Source: Sphingopyxis sp. BSN-002 (GTDB lineage: Bacteria > Pseudomonadota > Alphaproteobacteria > Sphingomonadales > Sphingomonadaceae). From it: a stretch of 64,000 bases of DNA. This document shows positions 38,623 through 47,727 of the stretch, one piece after another (positions within the stretch are counted from its first letter, which is position 1; every line of letters begins with the position of its first letter). The stretch is from assembly GCF_022024275.1 (NCBI RefSeq), contig NZ_CP091804.1, positions 2,808,501 through 2,872,500 on the forward strand. The letters run 5' to 3'. A program made the position numbers and the translations under genes. The notes beneath the pieces are model-generated. The model saw only the letters and a list, made by a program, of their open reading frames with translations. It was not told the origin of the DNA and searched no databases.

Positions 38623-39141
38623 ATGTCGACGCTCGCTATCATCGTTATCGTGCTTGCCACCGTCGTGGCGATGGAGGGCGTCGCCTGGGCGAGCCACAAA
38701 TATATCATGCACGGCTTCGGCTGGGCATGGCACCGCGACCATCACGAACCCCACGATAATCTGCTCGAGAAGAACGACCTGTTCGCGATCGTCGGCGCGG
38801 CGATGAGCATTTCGATGTTCGTGATCGGCAGCCCGATGATCATGGGCGCCTCGGCATGGGAACCGGGGACGTGGATCGGGCTCGGTATCCTCTTCTACGG
38901 CATCATCTACACGCTGGTGCACGACGGCCTCGTCCATCAGCGATATTTCCGTTGGGTACCGCGCCACGGTTACGCGAAGCGGCTGGTACAGGCGCACAAG
39001 CTCCACCATGCGACGATCGGCAAGGAGGGCGGGGTCAGCTTCGGCTTCGTCTTCGCGCCCGATCCGGCGAAGCTGAAGGCCGAGTTGAAGATGCAGCGCG
39101 AGGCGGGGGTAGCCGTGGTGCGCGAGGCGCTCGCCGAATGA
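38623..39141 (+). CDS. crtZ: Beta-carotene hydroxylase
   Basis: CrtZ adds 3-hydroxyl groups to beta-carotene, giving zeaxanthin, in the membrane using a di-iron centre. The 172-residue protein has all histidine boxes: HKYIMH (25-30), HRDHH (37-41), HDGLVH (100-105) and HKLHH (125-129), with membrane helices near 5-22, 53-70 and 82-98. ATG 38623 follows AAGCGGAG and is preferred to ATG 38569. Yellow pigments such as nostoxanthin are typical for sphingomonads. A lipoprotein gene overlaps its stop. Other crt genes are not in this window. Confidence 0.93.
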   Translation: MSTLAIIVIVLATVVAMEGVAWASHKYIMHGFGWAWHRDHHEPHDNLLEKNDLFAIVGAAMSISMFVIGSPMIMGASAWEPGTWIGLGILFYGIIYTLVHDGLVHQRYFRWVPRHGYAKRLVQAHKLHHATIGKEGGVSFGFVFAPDPAKLKAELKMQREAGVAVVREALAE

Positions 39142-39488
39142 CCGTGCGAATGGTCGTATTGGCAGCAATTGCGAGCGTCCTGCTTGTGGCGGGATGCGGC
39201 GGGAAAGGCGAGGTCGTATGCGGCGGTGCCGCCCTGAAGGGCGATTTTGTCCCGATCGGGCAGGCCGCGGGCGATCCTGCCGTGGCGGTCGCGATAGCGA
39301 CGGCCGCAAGGGTGACGCGAAGCAGCGAAGCGGATTTCGCGGCCGATCATATCGGCTATGAGGGCAAGACCAGAAGCGATGGTGCCCGTTGCTTTCAGTT
39401 CGTCCCGAGATCCTGCGACGTCGGGGGCGGCGTGACGATGTGCGTCACGCCTGCGCTCCGGCCGCAGGACGTCACGGCATCCGAATAG
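39138..39488 (+). CDS. Small lipoprotein of unknown function
   Basis: A 116-residue lipoprotein with signal MTVRMVVLAAIASVLLVAGC (Cys20). The mature part has five further cysteines or more (VVCGG, RCFQ, SCDV, MCVT), suggesting disulfides, and no recognisable domain. Its ATG overlaps the crtZ stop (ATGA), so the two are translationally coupled; why a carotene hydroxylase and a lipoprotein are paired is unknown. Convergent with the GST gene three bases later. Confidence 0.65.
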   Translation: MTVRMVVLAAIASVLLVAGCGGKGEVVCGGAALKGDFVPIGQAAGDPAVAVAIATAARVTRSSEADFAADHIGYEGKTRSDGARCFQFVPRSCDVGGGVTMCVTPALRPQDVTASE

Positions 39489-39491
39489 CGG

Positions 39492-40172
39492 TCAGGCGGT
39501 CCGGTAATCCGCGGTGATCACGCCTGCCGCGATCAGCTCGACCTCGTGACTCTCCTCGCGCCACTCCTCGACCAGCGCCTGCCGTTCCCATTCGGCCATC
39601 GCGGGATGCGACAACATATGGTCGACCCATGCCTGTCCGGCCCCGACGTCGAGGCCATAGGTGCGGATGCGGAAGGCGACCGGCGCGAAGAAAGCGTCGG
39701 CGGCAGAGAAGTCAGCGCCTGCGAGCCACGGGCCGCCGAACTTCGCGAGCCCTTCTTCGAACAGCTCGCGGATGCGAGTGACGTTCGAACGCAACGCATC
39801 GGACATCGGCTTCGGCGTCACACGGACCCCGACATTCATCGTGCAATCGTTACGGAGCGCCGAAAAACCGCTGTGCATCTCGGCGACCGCACACTGCGCC
39901 CACGCCCGCGCGTCGGGATCGGCGGGCCAGACACCCGCGTGACGATCGGCCAGATAGAGGGTGATACCGAGCGAGTCGTGCAGCGTGCGACCCTCGTGAA
40001 GCAACGCCGGAACCTGCCCGGTCGGTGAAAAGCTGCGAAAAGCGTCGTAGTTCACCGGCTTGGTAAAGGGTTCGATCCGGTCCTCGAATTCGATCTCCAG
40101 CGCGCTCATCAGCACCCACGGGCGCAGCGACCAGCTCGAATAATTGCGGTTGGCGGTGATCAGCACATACAT
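39492..40172 (-). CDS. Glutathione S-transferase family protein
   Basis: A 226-residue GST: thioredoxin-like N-domain with NRNYSSWSLRPWVLMSALEIEFED (catalytic Ser/Tyr region), FSPTGQVPALLHEGRTLHDSLGITLYLAD, and an all-alpha C-domain with LAGADFSAADAFFAPVAFR. This is the branch whose members start MYVLITANRNYSSWSLRPW. Conjugation or isomerase activity is plausible; substrate unknown. Its start overlaps the end of the epimerase gene by 13 bases. Confidence 0.92.
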   Translation of the reverse strand: MYVLITANRNYSSWSLRPWVLMSALEIEFEDRIEPFTKPVNYDAFRSFSPTGQVPALLHEGRTLHDSLGITLYLADRHAGVWPADPDARAWAQCAVAEMHSGFSALRNDCTMNVGVRVTPKPMSDALRSNVTRIRELFEEGLAKFGGPWLAGADFSAADAFFAPVAFRIRTYGLDVGAGQAWVDHMLSHPAMAEWERQALVEEWREESHEVELIAAGVITADYRTA

Positions 40173-41137
40173 GCTTCGCGCTCCTGTGCGACGATGGGGG
40201 ATGTATAGTCGGGGTCGTGGGTGAAGGGCAGCGGCGTCCGGTTGCGGAGTGCCGCGAGCGCGCTGCCGAAGTCGGTCCGCGCACGCCAGCCGAAGCGGCG
40301 CTCGGCGCGCGACGGGTCGTAGACGCGGTCGATGATGTCGGGGAGCACCCAGCCCTCCGCGGCATAAAGCTCGGCCGCATCGGGATGATGGCGCGCGATC
40401 ACTGCGCGCGCATCGCGGGCTAACTCCTCGGCGTCATCGCGCGCGAAGGGCGGCGGGGCCGAGAGAATGAAGGTATCGCAACCGATCTGCGGCGCGGCTT
40501 CGAGTGCGGCAAGGTGCGCCGCGGCGGCGTCCTCGACCGTCAGGCGCCGGTTGAGCAGTTCGTTGGCCTTCAGGTTCGGCCCGCTCGGCACGGCATGCGT
40601 GTCGTCGTCTTCGGGAAAGAAACGGCCAGTACGCAAGATCGCGACGTTGATCCCATGCTCGCGGTGAACCAGCTTGCACGCCTGCTCGGCGGCGAGCTTG
40701 GTGATGCCATAGATGTTGCGCGGTTCGATCGGACCGAAATCCTCGTCCATCCACCACGCGCCGGCGTCGCCCGCCCCCGCACGAACATCGGCGCGCACCA
40801 TCAGCGATGTGGTCGAGGTGAAGAGGAAACGGTCGTTCCCGGCAGCGACCGCCGCCTCGATCAGATTGAGTGTGCCGCTGACATTGACGTCGACGAAGGC
40901 CTGTCGCGGGTAACGGACGATGTCGGGCTTGTGCAGCGCTCCGCCATGAATGACCGCCTCGATTCCATGCTCGCCCATCGTCCGTTCGACCAGCCCGCGG
41001 TCGGCGATGGTGCCGATCACTTGTGTATGCATACCGGGCACGACGTCGAGCCCGGTGACCGCATGGCCGCTTTGGGTCAGCAAGGGAGCGAGATAGCGCC
41101 CCAGCCAGCCCGACGATCCGGTCAGCAGTACGCGCAT
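40160..41137 (-). CDS. NAD-dependent epimerase/dehydratase family protein
   Basis: A 325-residue extended SDR. The nucleotide motif is TGSSGWLGRYLA (6-17), with LDVVPG following the second strand (Asp favours NAD). Active-site residues are a Ser/Thr in FTSTTSLM and the YGITK pair (NIYGITKLAAEQAC). It resembles sugar-nucleotide epimerases and reductases of unknown substrate. ATG 41137 follows AGGAGAATC. A hairpin GGCCTG/CAGGCC lies just upstream (41164-41180). Confidence 0.88.
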   Translation of the reverse strand: MRVLLTGSSGWLGRYLAPLLTQSGHAVTGLDVVPGMHTQVIGTIADRGLVERTMGEHGIEAVIHGGALHKPDIVRYPRQAFVDVNVSGTLNLIEAAVAAGNDRFLFTSTTSLMVRADVRAGAGDAGAWWMDEDFGPIEPRNIYGITKLAAEQACKLVHREHGINVAILRTGRFFPEDDDTHAVPSGPNLKANELLNRRLTVEDAAAAHLAALEAAPQIGCDTFILSAPPPFARDDAEELARDARAVIARHHPDAAELYAAEGWVLPDIIDRVYDPSRAERRFGWRARTDFGSALAALRNRTPLPFTHDPDYTSPIVAQEREACMC

Positions 41138-41163
41138 GGTCGATTCTCCTCTTACTCGGCGCA

Positions 41164-41180
41164 GGCCTGATACACAGGCC
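41164..41180. promoter_or_regulatory. Dyad between the serine hydrolase and epimerase genes
   Basis: GGCCTG (41164-41169) and CAGGCC (41175-41180) are perfect arms around ATACA. No T-run follows on the minus strand, so it may be an operator of the epimerase gene or a weak transcript end. Confidence 0.35.
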
Positions 41181-41202
41181 GCGGATCGCGCGGCAAGGGG
41201 CG

Positions 41203-42486
41203 TTACTCTTTCAAACTCACCGTCGATGGAGCGGCACCCGCCGCGCCGCCCGTCGCCGGCGGCAACTCGCTGAGGTCGAGCCAATTCGCATCGGTGCGCC
41301 TGTGATAGCTGTCGATCGCCGCAAACGGGATGCGGAAAGGGAAGCCCCAGTCGCTGTTCCACATCGCGACGACGCCCGTCCGCGTCGCGGGTTCGAAGAT
41401 CATCGTCGCACGATAGCCCGAGACCGCCCCCGAATGGCCTTCGAGCCGGCGGCCGTCATAGATGAAGCTGCGCCAGCCGAGGCCGTAGGCCGCATCGCTG
41501 TTCGCCTGCCGCAGCGTCCCGCCATAGATGCGCCCGGTGCCGACGCGCGGACGATGCGCGATCTGCAGCACCTTTTCGGGCAGGACATCCGACCGTTTCC
41601 CCATCATCGCCTGCATCCATTTGGCGAAATCGACGATATCGCTTTCGACCCCCGCGGCGGCGGGAACGCGCCAATAGGCTTCCTTGACCGGGCGGACTTG
41701 CGCGCCGTTGCGGTGCGGCCGTGCCCAGTCCTTCGCCTCCGTGAGCCTTTCCATGCCATAGCCCGCGCTGATCATGCCGAGCGGGCGAAAGAAGCGGCTC
41801 TCGACCGCATTGGCGAAGCCCTCGTTCGCGGCTTCGCCCAATATCTCGCTCGCCGCGTCGAAGGCGACATTCTGATAGGTATGGCAGGTGCCGGGTTCGC
41901 ATTGCAGCGGCGCGGCAAAGAGCATCGAGCGCAGCAGCGCGGGGCTCTGTCCTTCCTCCAGCTTCTCGTCATAGGCATTTTTGGTCAGGCCCGTGCGCTG
42001 TGACAACAGGTCGGCGACGCTGATCCGCGCCTCGGCACCGCCGGGCAGGCGCAGCGAGGTGCGCCAGTCGGCGACCGGGCGGTCGAGATCGATAGCACCG
42101 TCGTTCGCCAGCGCCGCCGCAAGCGCGCCCGTGGCGGTCTTCGAAACCGAGGCCCAGCGGAACAGGGTCTGCAGCGTTACCGGCGCGCCGGTCGCAGCAT
42201 CGGCGACGCCATAGGTGCGCACGAAGCTCAGCTTGCCATCTTCGACCACCGCAACCGCCAGACCCGCCATCTCGGGCCGCTGCGCCACCGCCGCGAGTTG
42301 CCGGTCGAGCGCCTGATAGTCGATCCGTCCGTGCCATTCCTCGGGCGTGTCGGGCAGGTTTTCTGCGGCCTTGAACGGAATCGCAACGCTTGCGAGCGGA
42401 TGGTCGCCGCCAAGCGCGCGGACACCGAACCAGCCAGCCGATACGAGCGCGGCTACCGCAATCAGAAAAACAAAAACGCGCTTCAT
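41203..42486 (-). CDS. Serine hydrolase, beta-lactamase (class C/esterase EstB) family
   Basis: A 427-residue penicillin-binding-protein-like serine hydrolase with an N-terminal anchor or signal (MKRVFVFLIAVAALVSAGWF). The catalytic motifs are SVSK (113-116), YQN (204-206) and HSG (351-353) in place of KTG, the version seen in esterase/LACT-like members rather than true AmpC enzymes. Expected in the periplasm, acting on esters, peptides or cell-wall pieces. It is not evidence of beta-lactam resistance by itself. Confidence 0.88.
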   Translation of the reverse strand: MKRVFVFLIAVAALVSAGWFGVRALGGDHPLASVAIPFKAAENLPDTPEEWHGRIDYQALDRQLAAVAQRPEMAGLAVAVVEDGKLSFVRTYGVADAATGAPVTLQTLFRWASVSKTATGALAAALANDGAIDLDRPVADWRTSLRLPGGAEARISVADLLSQRTGLTKNAYDEKLEEGQSPALLRSMLFAAPLQCEPGTCHTYQNVAFDAASEILGEAANEGFANAVESRFFRPLGMISAGYGMERLTEAKDWARPHRNGAQVRPVKEAYWRVPAAAGVESDIVDFAKWMQAMMGKRSDVLPEKVLQIAHRPRVGTGRIYGGTLRQANSDAAYGLGWRSFIYDGRRLEGHSGAVSGYRATMIFEPATRTGVVAMWNSDWGFPFRIPFAAIDSYHRRTDANWLDLSELPPATGGAAGAAPSTVSLKE

Positions 42487-42571
42487 CGACTCTATAACTG
42501 GATTGCGACCCTCTATCGGTCCGCCGTCTTAGCGGCGACTTGTCCGGTCGTCACCCCCGGCGGGCGTGCTG

Positions 42572-44023
42572 CTATCGACGGTTCTCGGGCAGTGCGGCGA
42601 TCCAGCGGGCAAGCGCATCGCTGTCGCGCATATCGCCGGCAAAGGCATGGGTTGGCCGCAATGGCTCGTTCGACCCGCGTTCGCGGCCGCGATAGACCTT
42701 CATCGGCACGGCGATATTGGCAAGGCCGCTCGGCAGCGGGTCGACGCGCACGTCGATGTACAGCGTGTCGGCGCTCGTCTCTTGCCCGACCTGGATCGCG
42801 CCGAGCGCCTTCCACAGATCGGCGGCGTCGAGGCACGCCGAGGCGCAGGTGCCGTCGGTGATGAAATAGACCGGGCCTGCGGGCGGGGCAGGGGGCTCGC
42901 CCGGCGTTTTCGCCGGCGCGGGATCGGCGAAGCGCCAGAGCGGTTCGCCGCGCGCGTGCGCGGCGGTGACGCCGTTCACCGTCGCGTCGATCCATCCCAG
43001 CATTTCGGCCGACGTGCCTTCGGCGCCGCGAAACTCGTCACGATAGTCGGAGAGCGTCTTCACATTGTCGGCGGAGGCGCGCCAGTCGACCGCACTCGAT
43101 CCCGATTGCGCCTCGACCCGCTGCTTGCCCCAGAGAATTTCGGCGATCTGCGCCGACCAGTCGGACGACCCGCCGCCGTTGCCGCGCAGGTCGAAAACGA
43201 TGCGCGGGGCGGCGGCAATCGCCGCGCGGTCGCTGCGCATCGCGGCGATCATCGGCGTCAGCGCCTTCGTAGCGGTCGAGTCGGGCGCGCCGTCGAAATC
43301 GGACAACGTGAACCAGCGTGTGCCGTCGGCCAGTGTCCGCGCGCCGATGGGGTCGGTCGCCGACCGGCCGGTATCGCGTACCCGATCGCGCATCTCGGCC
43401 CGCGCGATCGGTCGCCATGCCAGCGTTACCTCGCGCGGCTTGCCATCGACTATAAAGCGGCAGCGCGTCGTCCGGGTGATGAAAGGATTGCCCTGATCGA
43501 CGAACAGATATCCGCCGCGCAGTATCCGGGTCGAGGCGAGGAACCAGCGCCCCTCGAACGCGCCGACATGGTCCGCTGCGAGCTTTGCCGCCGGCTTGCC
43601 GTCGCAGCTGTCGAGTATGGCGCCAAGCGGCACCGGAGAATCGTCAGCGCGCGTTTTGACGACCTGCCGATCGCCATCGAAGCCGGTCAGGAAACCGGGC
43701 CATTGGGCGCCGAGCTGGGGCGCGTCGTTCGCGAGCCAGAAGCCCAGATGGCCATCGTCGAAGGCTGCCGCATAGCCCCTCAGCGCATAGAAATAACCGG
43801 GAAGGTCGCGGACGCTGGCTGCACGCTCAATCGCCAGCGCAAGCGCAGCATCGTTGCGCTTGGCGAAATCGGGGTCCAGATCGTTGGCCGGCCCCGGATG
43901 ATTGGCTGCGATGTCGTCGTGCATCGCCCGCGCATCGGCGCGCAGCGTTTCGGCCCAGTTGCGATCGTTGGCCGTGTCTGTGCCTTGCGCCAGCAGAAGC
44001 AGCGGCAGGAGGAGCTTTGACAT
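42572..44023 (-). CDS. S41 family peptidase-like protein
   Basis: A 483-residue exported protein (signal MSKLLLPLLLLAQG). The S41 core is visible as DDGHLGFWL, FDLRGNGGGSSDWSAQI (conserved DLRGNxGG) and FITDGTCASACLDAADLWKAL carrying the likely nucleophile serine. No PDZ domain is obvious. The Cys pair flanking the serine (CASAC) is unusual and could be a disulfide. It could be a tail-specific-like protease or a non-proteolytic relative. It is 42 bases after the membrane protein gene on the minus strand. Confidence 0.8.
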   Translation of the reverse strand: MSKLLLPLLLLAQGTDTANDRNWAETLRADARAMHDDIAANHPGPANDLDPDFAKRNDAALALAIERAASVRDLPGYFYALRGYAAAFDDGHLGFWLANDAPQLGAQWPGFLTGFDGDRQVVKTRADDSPVPLGAILDSCDGKPAAKLAADHVGAFEGRWFLASTRILRGGYLFVDQGNPFITRTTRCRFIVDGKPREVTLAWRPIARAEMRDRVRDTGRSATDPIGARTLADGTRWFTLSDFDGAPDSTATKALTPMIAAMRSDRAAIAAAPRIVFDLRGNGGGSSDWSAQIAEILWGKQRVEAQSGSSAVDWRASADNVKTLSDYRDEFRGAEGTSAEMLGWIDATVNGVTAAHARGEPLWRFADPAPAKTPGEPPAPPAGPVYFITDGTCASACLDAADLWKALGAIQVGQETSADTLYIDVRVDPLPSGLANIAVPMKVYRGRERGSNEPLRPTHAFAGDMRDSDALARWIAALPENRR

Positions 44024-44065
44024 AGGCCCCTCCTAATGCGCCCGCCACGTCTTGCAATATCGCCG

Positions 44066-44518
44066 TCAGGCGGGTGCGAGATGATGCCAGGCCTTGACGG
44101 TCCCGAGCGCGTAAATCGTGCCATAGACAAGGACGATCAGCGACGACCAGATCGCGAAGGCGTCCGTATGCTGCGGGCGCCACAGGTTCAGCGGCACGAA
44201 AACAAGCCCGCGGAGCAGATAGATGGCGGTGATGACGACCAGCCCCGTCCGTAGCAGGGGCAGGCGCGGGAACGATCCGGCGCCCGAAAAGGCATAGGCG
44301 GCCCAGATCAGCAGAATGGCGGCGATGCCCAGCGTGATCAGCGTCGGCCGCATGTCGCCGCGCGCCGCAGCGCGCGCCATGCCTTCGCCGGCGCCGAAGA
44401 AGCGGTACCAGTCGGGGCCGCCGAAGATGCAGGCGATATGCAACAGCGCGGCCAGAACCGACAGCCACCCGCCGACAATCAGCCAGGTGGTGCCGGGGTT
44501 GGCGGCGACATTATGCAA
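44066..44518 (-). CDS. Four-helix membrane protein
   Basis: A 150-residue hydrophobic protein with membrane segments near 13-33, 60-78, 90-110 and 122-142, no known domain. The start is unclear: TTG 44518 overlaps the CoA-transferase stop by eight bases and has no strong Shine-Dalgarno. It shares operon position with scoB upstream and the S41-like gene downstream. Function unknown. Confidence 0.6.
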   Translation of the reverse strand: MHNVAANPGTTWLIVGGWLSVLAALLHIACIFGGPDWYRFFGAGEGMARAAARGDMRPTLITLGIAAILLIWAAYAFSGAGSFPRLPLLRTGLVVITAIYLLRGLVFVPLNLWRPQHTDAFAIWSSLIVLVYGTIYALGTVKAWHHLAPA

Positions 44519-45146
44519 TATAATGCGCCGTCGTCTTTTCGGCGACTTCCCCGGCGGTGACGCCCGGTGCGAGTTCGATCAGACGGAACGGGCTCGAATG
44601 ATCGTCGCGTTTGAACACCGCGAGGTCGGTGATGATCATGTCGACGACATTCTTCCCAGTCAGCGGCAGCGTGCACGCCGGGATGAACTTGGGGCTGCCG
44701 TCCTTGGCATTATGCTCCATCACGACGATGATCTTCTTGACCCCGGCGACGAGGTCCATCGCGCCGCCCATGCCCTTGATCATCTTGCCCGGGATCATCC
44801 AGTTGGCGATGTCGCCATTCTCGGCGATCTCCATCGCGCCCAGCACGGTGAGGTCGATATGCCCGCCGCGGATCATCGCAAAGCTGTCCGACGAAGAGAA
44901 ATAGGCCGACTGCGGCACTTCGCTGATCGTCTGCTTGCCGGCATTGATCAGGTCGGCGTCTTCCTCGCCCTCGTACGGAAAGGGGCCGATGCCGAGCATG
45001 CCGTTTTCCGACTGCAGCGTCACCGTCATCCCCGCGGGGATATGGTTCGCGACCAAAGTCGGGATGCCGATGCCCAGATTGACGTAGTAGCCGTCCTGCA
45101 GTTCCTTTGCGGCGCGCGCCGCCATGTCATCACGCGTCCAGGCCAT
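44511..45146 (-). CDS. scoB: 3-oxoacid CoA-transferase subunit B
   Basis: The 211-residue beta subunit of succinyl-CoA:3-ketoacid (or 3-oxoadipate) CoA-transferase. The catalytic glutamate is Glu47 in [27 protein letters not shown] and [18 protein letters not shown] are family blocks. It activates acetoacetate or 3-oxoadipate with CoA from succinyl-CoA. Its partner scoA lies 886 bases upstream, separated by a phosphatase gene. The next gene overlaps by eight bases. Confidence 0.95.
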   Translation of the reverse strand: MAWTRDDMAARAAKELQDGYYVNLGIGIPTLVANHIPAGMTVTLQSENGMLGIGPFPYEGEEDADLINAGKQTISEVPQSAYFSSSDSFAMIRGGHIDLTVLGAMEIAENGDIANWMIPGKMIKGMGGAMDLVAGVKKIIVVMEHNAKDGSPKFIPACTLPLTGKNVVDMIITDLAVFKRDDHSSPFRLIELAPGVTAGEVAEKTTAHYIA

Positions 45147-45147
45147 G

Positions 45148-46032
45148 TCAGTTAGGCTCCCATTGCTTGTCGGAGGGGAAGGCGTCGTCCCAGCCCAGTT
45201 TTTCCCACGGGCCGTAGACGGGGTTGGGGAACAGGAACCAGCCCTTGTCCCAGAGTGCGGTCGCGCCCGCGCTGGTCGCGAGCGCCATGCGCTGCGCGGC
45301 GGGCAGATCCTTGACGTTGAACTGCTGGCTGAAATCGCCGAGCTGATCGCCGCCGAGGATGATCACGCAATATTTCGACGCGATCGTCGCGCGGCGGCCG
45401 TCCTTGCTCGACCCGCCGGCGTCGTCGCCCATCAGGAATAAGGTCTCGCCATGCCTGAACTCGCCGAGCCCGGCGGCGCGGAGCGTATCTTCGCTGCCCT
45501 TGGCATTGGCGGCGCTGCGGTTTGTGTTGGCGATGACGGTGATCCCCGCGGCGCGAAGTCTGTTCACCATCTCGACCGTGCCCGGCATCGCGATCGCCTT
45601 GCCCGCTCCGGTCTTTTCCCACTGGTCCCAGACCTTGACGTCGAACGCCGTGCCCTTCTCGGCGAAGTAACGCATCGGGCCGAGGTTCCAGATCAAGGTC
45701 TCGTCGGCGTCGAATACTGCTGCGAAGGGCTTGTTGGCGCACGGCTCGAACGCCGGCGCATCCATCGTCGCGCCCGGAGCGAGGACGACACTGTCCTTCG
45801 GCCGCTCCTTGATCCGCCACACGCCATAGTCGGCGATCCGCGCATTGGTCGCGCGCACGGCGACGGCGGCTTCGGGGGAGCCATAGAGATATTGCAGCGC
45901 GACCGGCGGCTTCGCGGCTTCAGCCGGAGGCGGCAGCGGGGCGGGCGGCGGAGCCGGCGCGGTCGCGACCTCTGACGGAGCGCTTGCACACCCGGCAAGG
46001 AGCAGCGCGGCGGTAAGGGCAAAACTGCGCAT
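45148..46032 (-). CDS. Secreted acid phosphatase, HAD class B/e(P4)-like lipoprotein
   Basis: A 294-residue lipoprotein ([15 protein letters not shown], Cys15) with a Pro/Ala linker (about 24-44) and a HAD phosphatase domain: [10 protein letters not shown] (Asp108 nucleophile, Asp110), [16 protein letters not shown] (motif II), [17 protein letters not shown] (motif III) and [11 protein letters not shown] (motif IV). It resembles 5'-nucleotidases of the e(P4) family and should act in the periplasm or outer membrane. It is wedged between scoA (TGATG overlap) and scoB (one-base gap), an unusual place. Confidence 0.85.
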   Translation of the reverse strand: MRSFALTAALLLAGCASAPSEVATAPAPPPAPLPPPAEAAKPPVALQYLYGSPEAAVAVRATNARIADYGVWRIKERPKDSVVLAPGATMDAPAFEPCANKPFAAVFDADETLIWNLGPMRYFAEKGTAFDVKVWDQWEKTGAGKAIAMPGTVEMVNRLRAAGITVIANTNRSAANAKGSEDTLRAAGLGEFRHGETLFLMGDDAGGSSKDGRRATIASKYCVIILGGDQLGDFSQQFNVKDLPAAQRMALATSAGATALWDKGWFLFPNPVYGPWEKLGWDDAFPSDKQWEPN

Positions 46033-46742
46033 CACGCGGCCTCGCGCGGGCGGACGGTGCGGAATTCGATCTTCTTGTCGTACGGCGCGCCGACGATCAT
46101 GCGCTTCACATAGATGCCGGGCAGGTGGATGCTGTCGGGGTCGAGGCTACCGGTCGGCACGATTTCCTCGACTTCGGCGACGCAGATCTTCGCGGCGGTC
46201 GCCATCGGCTGGTTGAAGTTGCGCGCGGTCTTGCGGAAGATCAGATTGCCGCTCTCGTCGGCCTTCCACCCCTTGATGATCGCAAGGTCGGCGAAAATTC
46301 CGCGTTCGAGGATATAATCCTGCCCGTCGAAAGTCTTCACTTCCTTGCCCTCGGCGACGAGCGTGCCGACGCCAGTCTTGGTGTAGAAGCCGGGGATGCC
46401 CGCGCCGCCGGCGCGGCAGCGTTCGGCAAGCGTGCCCTGCGGACAGAATTCGACCTCGAGCTCGCCCGCCAGATACTGCCGCTCGAACTCCTTGTTCTCG
46501 CCGACATAGGACGAGATCATCTTCTTGACCTGCCGCGTGCGGAGCAACTTGCCGAGGCCTTCACCGTCGATGCCGGCGTTGTTGCTGGCGATGGTCAGCT
46601 CTTTCGTGCCCGCGTCGCGGATCGCGTCGATCAGCCGTTCGGGGATGCCGCACAGGCCGAAGCCGCCCGCGCAGATTTGCATGCCGTCGAAAAGGAGGCC
46701 GTCGAGCGCGGCTGCTGCATCGGAATATCGCTTGTTCGCCAT
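46032..46742 (-). CDS. scoA: 3-oxoacid CoA-transferase subunit A
   Basis: The 236-residue alpha subunit of the CoA-transferase. [19 protein letters not shown] and [20 protein letters not shown] are family blocks, along with [33 protein letters not shown] 46742 follows AAGGAGG, an ideal Shine-Dalgarno. It is divergent from a LysR regulator across a 91-base gap with palindromes. It heads the run scoA-phosphatase-scoB. Confidence 0.95.
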   Translation of the reverse strand: MANKRYSDAAAALDGLLFDGMQICAGGFGLCGIPERLIDAIRDAGTKELTIASNNAGIDGEGLGKLLRTRQVKKMISSYVGENKEFERQYLAGELEVEFCPQGTLAERCRAGGAGIPGFYTKTGVGTLVAEGKEVKTFDGQDYILERGIFADLAIIKGWKADESGNLIFRKTARNFNQPMATAAKICVAEVEEIVPTGSLDPDSIHLPGIYVKRMIVGAPYDKKIEFRTVRPREAA

Positions 46743-46786
46743 GAAAGGGCCTCCTTGCCGGGATGTCGGGCGCGACATTGGCGCAT

Positions 46787-46840
46787 TTGATCCATCAATT
46801 CTAATTGTTCGATTTTTGGATTATACATAGACAATGTCTA
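46787..46840. promoter_or_regulatory. Operator-like palindromes between scoA and the LysR gene
   Basis: TTGATCCATCAA (46787-46798) and CAATTCTAATTG (46796-46807) overlap, and TAGACAATGTCTA (46828-46840) is a perfect odd dyad that includes the LysR ATG (46834-46836). An imperfect ATCCA...TGGAT (46790-46821) spans the first two. The arrangement fits a LysR regulator that activates the divergent scoA genes and represses itself. Confidence 0.5.
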
Positions 46841-47727
46841 TCAATCGCGTCTCGCTCTATCATCTCGAAACCTTGCTTTGGATCGACCGGCTCGGCACTT
46901 TTTCGGCCGCCGCCGAGCGACTCAACACTACGCAGCCGACGGTCTCGGCGCGGATGCGCGAGTTGGAGCAGCGCCTCGGCACGGCGCTCTTTCGCCGCGA
47001 AGGGCGCGCGATGTCGCTGACCGCAGCGGGACGCAAGCTCGTCCGCGACTGCGATCCGCTGCTCCGCGACATGCAATATGCGCTGCTCGGCAGCGGCGGC
47101 TATGGCGAGGCGAGCGGGGTGGTGCGGATCGGTGCGGGCGAAATTGCCGCGGCGAGCTGCCTTCCCGCCTTCGTCGCGGAGCTCAAGGCCGACATGCCGA
47201 ATGTCGGGCTGGAGATCGAGATCGACCTTACGGCGAACCTGATCCAGCAATTGCTCACCGGCCGCACCGACATCGCCTTTGCCGCCGGGCCGATCGCCCA
47301 CCCGGCGCTCAAGACCAGCCCGATCGGCGCGGTCGAACTCGTCTGGCTCGCCAGTCCCGCCATCGCATCGGCCTTTGCCGGTGGCGAGGCGATGCTGCCC
47401 GTCTGGTCGCTTGCCAGCCATTCGCCGATCCACGGGAGAATGCGCGAGGCGATCGAGGCATCGCGGATTGCGCAGAAATCCCTGAACCTCTGCAACAATG
47501 CCCGGACGATGATCGACATCGCCAAGGCCGGCGGCGGCATCGGTATCTTTCCGCAGCCGATGGTGCGCGGCGAGGTTACCGACGGCGCGCTGGTGCAAAT
47601 CGACGCTATGCCCGCGCTTGATCCGGTCGAATTCCACGTCGCGATGCGCGTCGCCGATACCGAGCCGGTACTGACGCAGATTTTCGGGCGCGCCGCGAAG
47701 CTCAACCTCGCCGACGCGTCAGGGTAG
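46834..47727 (+). CDS. LysR family transcriptional regulator
   Basis: A 297-residue LysR protein: HTH FSAAAERLNTTQPTVSARMRELEQRLGTALFRR (about 24-56), then a type 2 periplasmic-binding-like sensor domain from about 90 (VVRIGAGEIAAASCLP). It is divergent from scoA, so its likely target is the CoA-transferase operon, perhaps in response to an acetoacetate or 3-oxoadipate pathway intermediate. ATG 46834 lies inside a palindrome. Its last nine bases overlap the convergent HAD gene. Confidence 0.9.
   Translation: MSINRVSLYHLETLLWIDRLGTFSAAAERLNTTQPTVSARMRELEQRLGTALFRREGRAMSLTAAGRKLVRDCDPLLRDMQYALLGSGGYGEASGVVRIGAGEIAAASCLPAFVAELKADMPNVGLEIEIDLTANLIQQLLTGRTDIAFAAGPIAHPALKTSPIGAVELVWLASPAIASAFAGGEAMLPVWSLASHSPIHGRMREAIEASRIAQKSLNLCNNARTMIDIAKAGGGIGIFPQPMVRGEVTDGALVQIDAMPALDPVEFHVAMRVADTEPVLTQIFGRAAKLNLADASG

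Noticed and set aside
41203..42486. Beta-lactam resistance gene
   Set aside because: SxxK and YxN are present but the third motif is HSG instead of KTG, as in esterase-type relatives; no resistance context nearby.
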